A stretch of DNA of 11,997 bases from JADLDV01 sp964546355 (GCA_964546355.1 CAZJJM010000015.1:1-11997), one strand, 5' to 3'. Numbered from the stretch's first letter, positions 1 to 5,519 are shown. Notes: a model not told the origin generated them from the sequence alone. Numbers and translations are program-made.

Positions 1-348
1 ACTCGTGGCAATACGATCTCATTCGGTTCTTTTGCTTTGAAAGCAGAAACACCGGCACGTGTTCGTTCAAACCAACTCGAGTCTGCTCGTAAGGTAATGT
101 CTCGTACACTTACCAAAGTCGGCAAATTCTGGATTCGTGTTTTCCCTGATCGACCGATTACTCGTAAACCTGCCGAAGTATCGATGGGTAAGGGTAAGGG
201 AGATCTCGACGGGTACTGTTTTGAAGTCCGCCCAGGTCGTATTATTTTTGAAGTAGATGGCGTATCAGCGGAAATTGCAAAAGAAGCACTCCGCAAAGCT
301 GGAACAAAATTACCAGTAAAGACTCGCATCATAAGCCGAGAATCATAA
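1..348 (+). CDS. rplP: 50S ribosomal protein L16, C-terminal part
   Basis: This is the 3' part of the L16 gene, cut by the window edge; 115 codons are visible in frame from base 1 and the start lies upstream. L16 is a late-assembling large-subunit protein near the peptidyl transferase centre and the A-site tRNA elbow. The family core is clear: the segment reading GKFWIRVFPDRPIT, followed by the glycine/lysine stretch MGKGKGDLDG, then a PGRIIFEVDGV strand and the usual end KLPVKTRII. The TTG at 37 is an internal leucine codon, not a start, because L16 homology runs through it from base 1. It is followed one base later by rpmC in the order expected for an S10-type operon. Confidence 0.96.
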   Translation, partial: TRGNTISFGSFALKAETPARVRSNQLESARKVMSRTLTKVGKFWIRVFPDRPITRKPAEVSMGKGKGDLDGYCFEVRPGRIIFEVDGVSAEIAKEALRKAGTKLPVKTRIISRES

Positions 349-349
349 T

Positions 350-544
350 ATGAAAAAACAAGAAGACTTCTCAAAACTATCAGATGCTGAAATTCAAAAG
401 GAAGTTATCGCAACTCGCGAAAAGCTTCGTCAGTTTAGATTCAGTCAAGTTACCACTCGAACAAAGAATGTCAAAGAAGGATCACTCCTCAAGAAACGCA
501 TTGCTCGATTGTTGACTACAACAAACAAACCAAAGAACGCATAA
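350..544 (+). CDS. rpmC: 50S ribosomal protein L29
   Basis: This encodes a 64-residue L29, a two-helix protein at the exit-tunnel rim of the large subunit, where L23 and L29 form the platform for nascent-chain factors. The sequence shows the charged helical N-terminus (SKLSDAEIQKEV), the conserved LRQFRF turn (usually LxxLRF), and the second helix KKRIARLLTT. The spacer between the helices, TTRTKNVKEGS, differs from the E. coli form and resembles what I recall from Patescibacteria. The ATG lies one base after the rplP stop, with T at -1 and no Shine-Dalgarno sequence, so expression probably depends on translational coupling or on an unstructured A/T-rich start region. The next gene starts 3 bases downstream. 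Confidence 0.93.
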   Translation: MKKQEDFSKLSDAEIQKEVIATREKLRQFRFSQVTTRTKNVKEGSLLKKRIARLLTTTNKPKNA

Positions 545-547
545 CGT

Positions 548-796
548 ATGAAAACAACAACAGTCACAAAACAAAATAAAGTCTTAAACGGTGTCGTTGT
601 CTCAGACAAGATGGACAAGACTGTTGTCGTGTCTGTGACACGCTTCGTTAAGCATCCGAAATACCAAAAATTCGTGAAGATCAGCAAGAAGTACAAAGCG
701 CATGATGAGAACAATGCGCACAAGGTCGGTGATACAATTGAGATTGTTGAATCTCGACCATTGTCTAAAGACAAACATTTTACCGTAGTTGCATAG
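548..796 (+). CDS. rpsQ: 30S ribosomal protein S17
   Basis: This is an 82-residue S17, an OB-fold primary binder of the 5' domain of 16S rRNA. The visible hallmarks are LNGVVVSDKMDKTVVV near residue 15, the RFVKHPKYQKF segment, the lysine-rich loop ISKKYKAHDE, and the late GDTIEIVESRPLSKDK motif that marks the family. Length is normal for the family. Its stop is TAG, one of only two non-TAA stops in the window. It sits 3 bases after rpmC and 19 bases before rplN, in standard S10/spc order. The start has T at -1 and no ribosome binding site. Confidence 0.95.
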   Translation: MKTTTVTKQNKVLNGVVVSDKMDKTVVVSVTRFVKHPKYQKFVKISKKYKAHDENNAHKVGDTIEIVESRPLSKDKHFTVVA

Positions 797-815
797 CCTC
801 AAGGCGAATTAATAT

Positions 816-1187
816 ATGATTCAAGATGGAACAGTAGTAAAGATTACAGATAACGCCGGCGGTAAAGTTGGCAAGGTGTTCAAGGTACCAGGTGGCGCAC
901 ATCGTCGCTATGCAGGTATTGGTGATACTGTTATTATTTCTGTAAAAGTTGCAGAACCTCGTAAGGGTGTTAAGAAGAAGGATGTACACCATGCTGTTGT
1001 TGTGCGCACTCGTGCAGCACACCGTCGTAAGGATGGGTCATACATTCGCTTTGATGATAATGCAGTAGTAATTCTCGAAAAAGGCAAGAAAGATCCAAAA
1101 GCAGGTCGTATCTTCGGTCCTATTCCACGTGAACTTGCAGAGCGTGGATATCAGAAAATCGTTTCTCTTGCACAAGAGGTACTATAA
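816..1187 (+). CDS. rplN: 50S ribosomal protein L14
   Basis: This encodes a 123-residue, full-length L14, which sits at the subunit interface and contacts L19 and the 16S rRNA. The start MIQDGTVVKITDNAGG matches the family N-terminus, with A-G-G where most bacteria have S-G-A. The GGAHRRYAGIGD loop, the KKKDVHHAVVVRT strand, the DGSYIRFDDNAVVI segment and the C-terminal RIFGPIPREL and SLAQEVL are all conserved. The 19-base gap after rpsQ contains AAGG about 12 bases before the ATG, too far for a convincing Shine-Dalgarno, and the immediate context is AATATATG. The next gene, rplX, starts 10 bases after the stop. Confidence 0.96.
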   Translation: MIQDGTVVKITDNAGGKVGKVFKVPGGAHRRYAGIGDTVIISVKVAEPRKGVKKKDVHHAVVVRTRAAHRRKDGSYIRFDDNAVVILEKGKKDPKAGRIFGPIPRELAERGYQKIVSLAQEVL

Positions 1188-1197
1188 TTTTTTATAT

Positions 1198-1458
1198 ATG
1201 AAAATCAAAAAAGGAGACAATGTAATAGTAATTACTGGACGCGATAAGGGCAAGAAAGGAACTGTCGTGAAAGCACTTCCAACAATCAACAAAGTTGTGG
1301 TTGAAGGAGTGAATATGCGCAAGAAGCACCAGAAACCTCGCAAGAGTGGAGAGAAGGGTAGTATGATCGAAACACCTCGACCATTGCACGTATCAAATGT
1401 GAAGAATACTGACACTGCTTCTAAGAAGAAAGTAGCTTCAAAGAAAAAAGCTGCATAA
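1198..1458 (+). CDS. rplX: 50S ribosomal protein L24, short form with lysine tail
   Basis: This encodes an 86-residue L24, an early-assembly protein that binds domain I of 23S rRNA. The KOW domain is plain: KIKKGDNVIVITGRDKGKKG, then VVEGVNMRKKHQKP and the segment IETPRPLHVSNV. After residue 70 the usual C-terminal region (about 20-30 residues in E. coli-type L24, around a CPKTGKPTRVG-like motif) is absent and is replaced by a lysine/alanine tail ending KKKVASKKKAA. I chose the ATG at 1198 because the family N-terminus begins with MKIKKGD; upstream in-frame codons would overlap rplN and add unrelated residues. It lies 10 bases after rplN in an A/T-only context (TTTATATATG). Confidence 0.94.
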   Translation: MKIKKGDNVIVITGRDKGKKGTVVKALPTINKVVVEGVNMRKKHQKPRKSGEKGSMIETPRPLHVSNVKNTDTASKKKVASKKKAA

Positions 1459-1473
1459 TATTTGTATACTCAT

Positions 1474-2013
1474 ATGAAAACTATTAAAGAAATCGAAAAA
1501 ACAGCATATGTAAGTCTCAAGGATCGCTTCGGATACAAGAATCCTATGGCTGCTCCACGTTTTGTGAAGATCGTGGTGAATTCTGCTACTGGTTCTGGTA
1601 TCAAGCGTGATCCAAAGCGTAATGAACTTGTCATGAGTCGTCTTGCAAAAATCACTGGTCAAAAGCCAACTGTTCGTGCTGCAAAGCAATCTGTTGCGAG
1701 TTTCAAAGTTCGTCAAGGAGATCCTATCGGTGTATCTGTAACACTCCGCGGTGCACGTATGTACTCTTTCCTCGAAAAGTTCTTCAATGTTGCAATTCCT
1801 CGTACAAAGGACTTCCGTGGCATTGAGCGCAAGATCGTAGACGATATCGGTAACCTTACTCTCGGTATCAAAGAACACACAATCTTCCCTGAAGTTGCTG
1901 ATGAAGAATTGAAAGATGTCTTCGGTCTCAGTCTCACGATGGTAACTACTGCAAAGACAAAGGATGAAGCACTCGCATTCTTTGATCTCATCGGATTCCC
2001 GTTCAAGAAATAA
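1474..2013 (+). CDS. rplE: 50S ribosomal protein L5
   Basis: This encodes a 179-residue L5, which binds 5S rRNA in the central protuberance and contacts P-site tRNA. Landmarks are the N-terminal KNPMAAPRFVKIVVN strand, the LAKITGQKPTVRAAKQSVASFK block, the glycine-rich segment IGVSVTLRGARMYSFLEK, the RDFRG-equivalent KDFRGIERK, and the C-terminal FGLSLTMVTTAKTKDEA. The ATG at 1474 gives the usual N-terminus (MKTIKEIEK); an in-frame TTG at 1462 adds only four residues and is less likely. It is the last gene of this ribosomal block: a terminator follows within 20 bases and rpsN/rpsH are not adjacent, unlike the common spc order. Confidence 0.96.
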   Translation: MKTIKEIEKTAYVSLKDRFGYKNPMAAPRFVKIVVNSATGSGIKRDPKRNELVMSRLAKITGQKPTVRAAKQSVASFKVRQGDPIGVSVTLRGARMYSFLEKFFNVAIPRTKDFRGIERKIVDDIGNLTLGIKEHTIFPEVADEELKDVFGLSLTMVTTAKTKDEALAFFDLIGFPFKK

Positions 2014-2022
2014 TTTTTTACA

Positions 2023-2060
2023 ATACAAAAAACACCACAGAATATGTGGTGTTTTTGTAT
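2023..2060 (+). terminator. Intrinsic terminator after rplE
   Basis: A 7-bp stem, CACCACA (2033-2039) with TGTGGTG (2045-2051), closes a GAATA loop. It is flanked by an A run (2027-2032) and followed by TTTTTGTAT, so the stem extends by A-T pairs. It starts 10 bases after the rplE stop and would end the ribosomal operon. The A run upstream makes some activity in the opposite direction possible. Confidence 0.88.
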
Positions 2061-2077
2061 ATTGGGGATAACAATAC

Positions 2078-2123
2078 TTGCAAAATGGCTGCCATGGGGG
2101 GTACACTAAGTATGTTATACAAT
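2078..2123 (+). promoter_or_regulatory. Probable promoter region of the 2144 gene
   Basis: Two overlapping readings are possible. TTGCAA (2078-2083) with an 18-base spacer leads to TACACT (2102-2107). Alternatively TATACA (2116-2121) is preceded by TG one base away (2113-2114), forming an extended -10 without a clear -35. The second gives a leader of about 15 bases to the ATG at 2144. The position between a strong terminator and a lone gene supports a promoter here, but which element is used cannot be decided by eye. Confidence 0.45.
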
Positions 2124-2143
2124 AATTTTATTTTAGAATTCAT

Positions 2144-2536
2144 ATGATACAAAAAGAACATATTCTCGGTGGCTTGATCGCAATCATTGTCATCACTGGT
2201 GTGCAGATTGCAACACAAATGCAAATGCAAAAAATTACCAAACAAGTAGAAATGGTGCAAGAAAATCTTTCTGCAAAAGTCATTGCTTCTCTTGATGAGG
2301 AAAAAATAACAGAACAAGAAGACTCTTTTACAAGAGATGAGTTGATAGAAATAGAAAAAATGTTTGAAATAGCTTCATCAAATTTTGTAGATACTCCTGA
2401 TATGCAAATTTCTCTTTGGAATCGGATTCGTAGAAAAATTTGCCGAGACACAGGTGGTACTTGGACTGGTGCACCTGCGAGTGATTGTGATTGGCCTAAG
2501 GCTCTTAATCAAGGTTCTCCTGTTGTGCAAGAATAA
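2144..2536 (+). CDS. Hypothetical membrane-anchored protein with Cys-Trp motif
   Basis: I do not recognise this 130-residue protein. Residues about 8-24 (LGGLIAIIVITGVQIAT) form one hydrophobic segment, probably an N-terminal anchor with the rest outside the membrane. Residues 25-75 are rich in Q, K, E and M and look helical, possibly coiled-coil. The C-terminal part carries a CRDTGG-x-W stretch followed after a few residues by CDWP, that is two cysteines framing G-G-x-W, which could form a disulfide in an exported domain. The gene has its own promoter region and stands between terminators, so it is probably monocistronic. The start ATG has T at -1 and no Shine-Dalgarno sequence. Location and topology are inferred from composition only. 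Confidence 0.75.
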   Translation: MIQKEHILGGLIAIIVITGVQIATQMQMQKITKQVEMVQENLSAKVIASLDEEKITEQEDSFTRDELIEIEKMFEIASSNFVDTPDMQISLWNRIRRKICRDTGGTWTGAPASDCDWPKALNQGSPVVQE

Positions 2537-2551
2537 ATATATCAAGCATAT

Positions 2552-2577
2552 AAAAAACCGACAATTGTCGGTTTTTT
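2552..2577. terminator. Perfect palindrome, bidirectional terminator
   Basis: The 26 bases are fully self-complementary: an A6 run, CCGACAA (2558-2564), TTGTCGG (2565-2571), then a T6 run. In RNA this gives a GC-containing hairpin with a small AAUU-type loop followed by U6, and it reads the same on both strands. It begins 15 bases after the stop of the 2144 gene and ends 4 bases before the tatD extended -10 element. Confidence 0.88.
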
Positions 2578-2580
2578 ATA

Positions 2581-2589
2581 TGGTATAGT
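2581..2589 (+). promoter_or_regulatory. Extended -10 promoter of tatD, near-leaderless
   Basis: TGGTATAGT contains TG, one spacer base, and TATAGT (2584-2589), an extended -10 match. No convincing -35 is present because the preceding bases belong to the terminator palindrome. The tatD ATG is at 2596, six bases after the hexamer, which is where transcription normally starts. A transcript from here would have almost no 5' leader. Confidence 0.6.
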
Positions 2590-2595
2590 GTGTCT

Positions 2596-3387
2596 ATGAA
2601 ATATACCTATATAGATATTCACTCACACCTGAATCTCTCACCACTCTATGAACGACGAGAGGAAATAGTGGCTCTTTTGCGAGAAAAGAATATGGCGACG
2701 ATTACCATTGGGACAGACCTTGCGACCTCACAGAAGGCAGTTGATTTGGCGCATGAATATCCAGATGTATTATTTGCGTGTGTTGGGTTACATCCTGCAG
2801 ATAATGCACAAGAAGTATTTGATATGGATGCATATGAAGCACTTGCTCGTGATGGAAAGGTGGTCGCGATTGGCGAATGTGGACTTGATTATTTTCGAGA
2901 TCAATCTGAAGAAAACAAAGCCCGTCAAAAAGAAATTTTCTTACAGCACATTGCACTCGCACAAAAGGTACAGAAACCACTCATGATTCATGCTCGGCCA
3001 AGTAAGGGGACAATGGATGCCTACGAAGATGTACTTATTATTCTTGAGTCCACAGAAGATTGTCCGCGAGCGAATTTCCATTTCTTTGTCGGAGATATTC
3101 CTATCGCAAAACGTATCCTCGCAATAGGAGGTACGATGTCATTTGATGGACCGATTACCTTCAGTCGTGACTATGATGAAGTGATCGCATTTCTCCCGAT
3201 CGAATCGATCATGGCAGAAACGGATGCGCCATTTGCTGCGCCTATGCCATATAGAGGCAAGACCTGTGAACCATGGATGGTCGAGGAAATAGTCACTCGT
3301 ATTGCCGAGATTAAAAAACTTCCCGAAGAAGATGTCGTACGAATACTGACTGCAAATGCTCTCCGCGTGTTTGCTTTGACAGAATAA
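2596..3387 (+). CDS. tatD: TatD-family metal-dependent hydrolase (putative DNase)
   Basis: This 263-residue protein is of normal TatD length (about 255-265). TatD enzymes are cytosolic TIM-barrel metallohydrolases, several of which are DNases or 3' exonucleases in DNA repair. Expected metal ligands are visible: IDIHSHLN gives H9 and H11, IGECGLDY gives E94, MIHARP gives H132, the HFFVG segment gives H162, and AETDAPF gives D210. The H-F-F-V-G sequence replaces the usual H-C-F-S-G, keeping the histidine but changing its neighbours. I chose ATG 2596 over the in-frame GTG at 2590 because homology begins with Y-x-D-x-H-x-H shortly after and because the -10 element ends at 2589. The last codons overlap the -35 of the next operon. 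Substrate is not determinable here. Confidence 0.92.
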   Translation: MKYTYIDIHSHLNLSPLYERREEIVALLREKNMATITIGTDLATSQKAVDLAHEYPDVLFACVGLHPADNAQEVFDMDAYEALARDGKVVAIGECGLDYFRDQSEENKARQKEIFLQHIALAQKVQKPLMIHARPSKGTMDAYEDVLIILESTEDCPRANFHFFVGDIPIAKRILAIGGTMSFDGPITFSRDYDEVIAFLPIESIMAETDAPFAAPMPYRGKTCEPWMVEEIVTRIAEIKKLPEEDVVRILTANALRVFALTE

Positions 3388-3404
3388 GTGATTTTTGTTA
3401 CAGT
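3376..3404 (+). promoter_or_regulatory. Promoter of the rpsF-ssb-rpsR operon
   Basis: TTGACA (3376-3381) is a perfect -35 hexamer, followed by exactly 17 bases and TACAGT (3399-3404) with an upstream TG (3396-3397), making an extended -10. The -35 lies inside the last codons of tatD. Expected transcription start is about 3411, giving a leader of roughly 100 bases before rpsF. It is the most complete promoter match in the window. Confidence 0.8.
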
Positions 3405-3410
3405 AGAGCC

Positions 3411-3513
3411 ATGATTCCCGTTCGAGATAGTCCTTTTGTGGCTTTCTCGCAAGGTCCGAAATGGGAACTTTTTAACCGTTATTTATTATCCAGTCTCACG
3501 ACTGGATCTCGTT
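3411..3513 (+). promoter_or_regulatory. Structured rpsF leader, possible S6:S18 autoregulatory RNA
   Basis: This leader contains two candidate RNA elements. At 3453-3477, GGT and ACC can pair around a CCG trinucleotide (3456-3458) that is followed by AAA and later TTT. This topology resembles the known S6:S18-binding mRNA motif, in which a bulged CCG mimics the 16S rRNA site of the S6:S18 dimer. At 3488-3507 a perfect 8-bp hairpin, ATCCAGTC-TCAC-GACTGGAT, ends 6 bases before the rpsF ATG and could occlude the start region. The structures are seen in the sequence; the regulatory role is inferred from the family and the weak GGT/ACC stem makes it uncertain. Confidence 0.4.
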
Positions 3514-4017
3514 ATGGAAAATACAATACAAGATACAGAAACACGTATGTATGAACTCTCATACCTACTCGTGCCAACACTTGATGAAGAGACCGCTACA
3601 GGTAAAGCAGTAGAGGAACTCAAGAAGCTTATTTCAGAAAAAGGTGGTACAATCTTTGATGAAGAGGCTCCTCGCATGATTCCGCTTGCATACGAAATGC
3701 GTCCAACAATCATGAACAAGAACTACCGTTTCTCTGAAGGATACTTCGGATGGATCAAGTTCGATATGATTGGTGAAGACACTATCGTTTTGCGTGATGC
3801 GCTCCGTCTCTCAGAAACAGTATTCCGATTCATGATCATCCACACCGTTCGAGAATCAGTAGTCCGCAAGGTTACTATTCGTTCAGAAGCTCGTCGTTCA
3901 AAGAAAGATGACGAAGTACTCGCAGATGCACTTGAAGAAGGTGCTGTCCAAGAGGAAGTCGTTGTTGATGCGCCTGTTGAAGAAGAAACTGTAGTAGTGG
4001 AAACAGCAGTCGAATAA
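3514..4017 (+). CDS. rpsF: 30S ribosomal protein S6 with acidic tail
   Basis: This encodes a 167-residue S6, which dimerises with S18 on the 16S platform. The ferredoxin-like core covers residues about 12-120: MYELSYLLVP at the first strand, the RMIPLAYEMR strand, YFGWIKFDM, and RDALRLSETVFRFMII. From residue 131 the protein is a low-complexity acidic tail rich in E, D, V and A, longer than in E. coli-type S6. The start could be ATG 3514 (adding MENTIQDTETR) or ATG 3547 (MYELSY), both with T at -1. I prefer 3514 because acidic N-terminal extensions occur in S6 of related genomes as I recall them, but 3547 matches the canonical N-terminus better. It leads an operon with ssb and rpsR. Confidence 0.93.
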   Translation: MENTIQDTETRMYELSYLLVPTLDEETATGKAVEELKKLISEKGGTIFDEEAPRMIPLAYEMRPTIMNKNYRFSEGYFGWIKFDMIGEDTIVLRDALRLSETVFRFMIIHTVRESVVRKVTIRSEARRSKKDDEVLADALEEGAVQEEVVVDAPVEEETVVVETAVE

Positions 4018-4044
4018 ATTTACTAAACATAATATATTTTCGTT

Positions 4045-4509
4045 ATGTATCTCAATAAAGTACAACTCATCGGTAATCTTACTCGTGATCCAGAAATGAA
4101 AGCACTCCCAAATGGGACAAAAGTTACTTCTTTTGCACTTGCAACCAACAGAACCTACAAGGATCAATCTGGTGCAAAGAAAGAGTCTACTGAATATCAC
4201 AATCTTGTGTCTTTTGGACGACAAGCAGAAGTGATCGCACAGTATGCAAAAAAGGGAGCAAGTCTGTATGTCGAAGGACGTTTACAGACACGCAGTTGGG
4301 ATGACAAAACTTCAGGTGAGAAGAAATATCGCACTGAGATTCTCGTGGAACAACTTCAACTAGGACCACGTGCTTCAGGTGCTGGTATGTCACAAAATAC
4401 ACCAACATCAACTGGACCAGCTCAAAAAACTGAAAAGCAAGATGATGATTTTGGTGGTAGTATTGAGTATCCAGACGAAAGTATTAATCTTGACGATATT
4501 CCGTTTTAA
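4045..4509 (+). CDS. ssb: Single-stranded DNA-binding protein
   Basis: This encodes a 154-residue Ssb, which coats ssDNA in replication and repair and recruits partners through its C-terminal tip. The OB-fold begins MYLNKVQLIGNLTRDPE and includes TSFALATNRTY, ESTEYHNLVSFGRQAE, and GASLYVEGRLQTRSW (about residues 1-110). A flexible linker rich in G, S, T, P and Q follows, and the protein ends in the conserved acidic tip DDIPF. Length is slightly below the E. coli form because the linker is short. It lies 27 bases after rpsF and 9 before rpsR, the widespread rpsF-ssb-rpsR order. The start has GTT before the ATG and no Shine-Dalgarno sequence. Confidence 0.96.
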   Translation: MYLNKVQLIGNLTRDPEMKALPNGTKVTSFALATNRTYKDQSGAKKESTEYHNLVSFGRQAEVIAQYAKKGASLYVEGRLQTRSWDDKTSGEKKYRTEILVEQLQLGPRASGAGMSQNTPTSTGPAQKTEKQDDDFGGSIEYPDESINLDDIPF

Positions 4510-4518
4510 TCAAATTTT

Positions 4519-4719
4519 ATGAAACAAGACTATTTTTCAGCAAATAACATCAAACACATCGATTACAAAGATGTTGAAATGTTAAAAAAATTCTTGAATC
4601 CAAGTGCTCGTATTCTTTCTCGTAAGCGCACAAACTTGATAGCCAAGAATCAGCGTAAACTCGAGAATGCAATCAAGCGTTCACGATTCATGGGATTGCT
4701 ACCCTTTGTGTCAAAATAA
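4519..4719 (+). CDS. rpsR: 30S ribosomal protein S18
   Basis: This encodes a 66-residue S18, the S6 partner on the 16S platform. The conserved body is present: HIDYKDVEMLKKFLNPSARI, LSRKRTNLIAKNQRKL and the end KRSRFMGLLPFV. The N-terminus is short and has no cysteines, so it is the zinc-free form. It is the last gene of the rpsF operon, followed within 12 bases by a strong bidirectional terminator. The start context is A/T-rich (CAAATTTTATG). Confidence 0.95.
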   Translation: MKQDYFSANNIKHIDYKDVEMLKKFLNPSARILSRKRTNLIAKNQRKLENAIKRSRFMGLLPFVSK

Positions 4720-4731
4720 AGAGTACTCTCT

Positions 4732-4764
4732 AAAAAAACACCTCGAATGTCGAGGTGTTTTTTT
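4732..4764. terminator. Bidirectional terminator between rpsR and efp
   Basis: An A7 run (4732-4738) precedes an 8-bp stem, CACCTCGA (4739-4746) with TCGAGGTG (4750-4757), around an ATG loop, followed by T7 (4758-4764). The symmetrical A and T runs allow termination of rpsR on the plus strand and of efp on the minus strand; these two genes converge here with 50 bases between stops. Confidence 0.92.
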
Positions 4765-4769
4765 GTGAT

Positions 4770-5354
4770 TTATTTTTGTGCACGTTCTACGTATTCACCG
4801 TTTTCAGTATTGACGACAATGTTGTCTCCGATATTGATGAAGAGCGGAGCACTGATCACTGTGCCGTTTTCGAGTGTAACTGGTTTGTTACCACTGTTCG
4901 CACTATTGCCTTTTATGGAAGGTGGAGCATCTTTGACCAAGAATTCCATTTTGATTGGGACTTTGATAGAAATGATCTGCTCTTCGTCACCATCATCATA
5001 CACGAGTGCTGTGACTGTGTTGTTATCTTTGAGGAATTTTGATGCGTCACCAAGAAGTTTTTCTTCAAGTTTGAAGCGATTTTTGAGATCTTTTGGATCA
5101 ACGAACCAAAACTCACTCTTGTTTTTATATAAAAACGTTACATCACGTTTTGTAATATCTGCTTCTTCTACCTTGTCTGAACCTTGGAAACTTGTCGTAA
5201 ACGCCCGTCCTGTAGTCAGGCTACGCAATTTGACCTGATTCTGAGGTTTACGTTGCTGTGTGCGTGCAACATGAGATTCCATGACTTCACATGGTTGATT
5301 CTCGTATACGATTATTTTTCGCTCTTTGATTTCATTGTATTCAAGTAGTGCCAT
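4770..5354 (-). CDS. efp: Elongation factor P, variant tip loop
   Basis: This encodes a 194-residue EF-P, of normal length, which binds between the P and E sites and relieves ribosomes stalled at consecutive prolines. The N-terminal KOW-like domain has EVMESHVARTQQRKPQNQ, then KLRSLTTGRAF and the SDKVEEADI segment. OB domains follow, ending with the typical NGTVISAPLFINIGD and VVNTENGEYVERA. The tip loop, which in most bacteria carries the modified lysine or arginine in a P-G-K/R-G context, here reads R31-T-Q-Q-R35-K36-P37, one residue longer than E. coli. I recall this loop type from Patescibacteria. No modification enzyme gene is nearby. The gene stands alone, convergent with rpsR, with its own promoter. 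Confidence 0.95.
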   Translation of the reverse strand: MALLEYNEIKERKIIVYENQPCEVMESHVARTQQRKPQNQVKLRSLTTGRAFTTSFQGSDKVEEADITKRDVTFLYKNKSEFWFVDPKDLKNRFKLEEKLLGDASKFLKDNNTVTALVYDDGDEEQIISIKVPIKMEFLVKDAPPSIKGNSANSGNKPVTLENGTVISAPLFINIGDNIVVNTENGEYVERAQK

Positions 5355-5383
5355 AATATCTTTATTTTAATAGGTTTTTTAGT

Positions 5384-5401
5384 AAAAACCCCGGAAAGGG
5401 G
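5384..5401 (-). promoter_or_regulatory. GC hairpin at the 5' end of the efp mRNA
   Basis: On the minus strand CCCC (5401-5398), loop TTTCC and GGGG (5392-5389) are followed by TTTTT (5388-5384). The expected transcription start from the -10 at 5416-5411 is about 5404, so this hairpin would sit at the extreme 5' end of the message. It could protect the end from decay; it resembles a small terminator but lies too close to the start for normal termination. Confidence 0.4.
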
Positions 5402-5410
5402 ATTGAATCT

Positions 5411-5438
5411 ATTATATCAAATAAAGATTAAAAGTCTA
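5411..5438 (-). promoter_or_regulatory. efp promoter
   Basis: On the minus strand a perfect TATAAT (5416-5411) is preceded after 16 bases by TAGACT (5438-5433), a four-of-six -35 match. The expected start near 5404 gives a leader of about 50 bases before the efp ATG at 5354. Confidence 0.7.
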
Positions 5439-5454
5439 TTTTCATCTAAGTCTA

Positions 5455-5484
5455 TTGACAAATCCACTGATAATTGTGTATATT
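5455..5484 (+). promoter_or_regulatory. Promoter of the 5520 gene, also Bacteroidota-like
   Basis: TTGACA (5455-5460), 18 bases, then TATATT (5479-5484) fits a general sigma-70 promoter. The same bases also partly fit the Bacteroidota promoter pattern (TTG, about 20 bases, TAnnTTTG) because TATATTTA continues the hexamer. It diverges from the efp promoter, whose -35 ends 17 bases away. The leader to the ATG at 5520 would be about 30 bases and almost entirely A and T. Confidence 0.65.
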
Positions 5485-5519
5485 TAAGTTAGAAAATAAA
5501 CCTTTAAAAATAAAATAAA

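Noticed and set aside
1438..2106. A 222-codon open frame on the minus strand opposite rplE
   Set aside because: It runs antisense to an unmistakable L5 gene and through its terminator, and is rich in C, F and Y, as expected from a shadow frame.
4747..5238. A 163-codon plus-strand frame opposite efp
   Set aside because: It begins inside the terminator loop and is the complement of a complete EF-P gene; no protein-family signal was visible.
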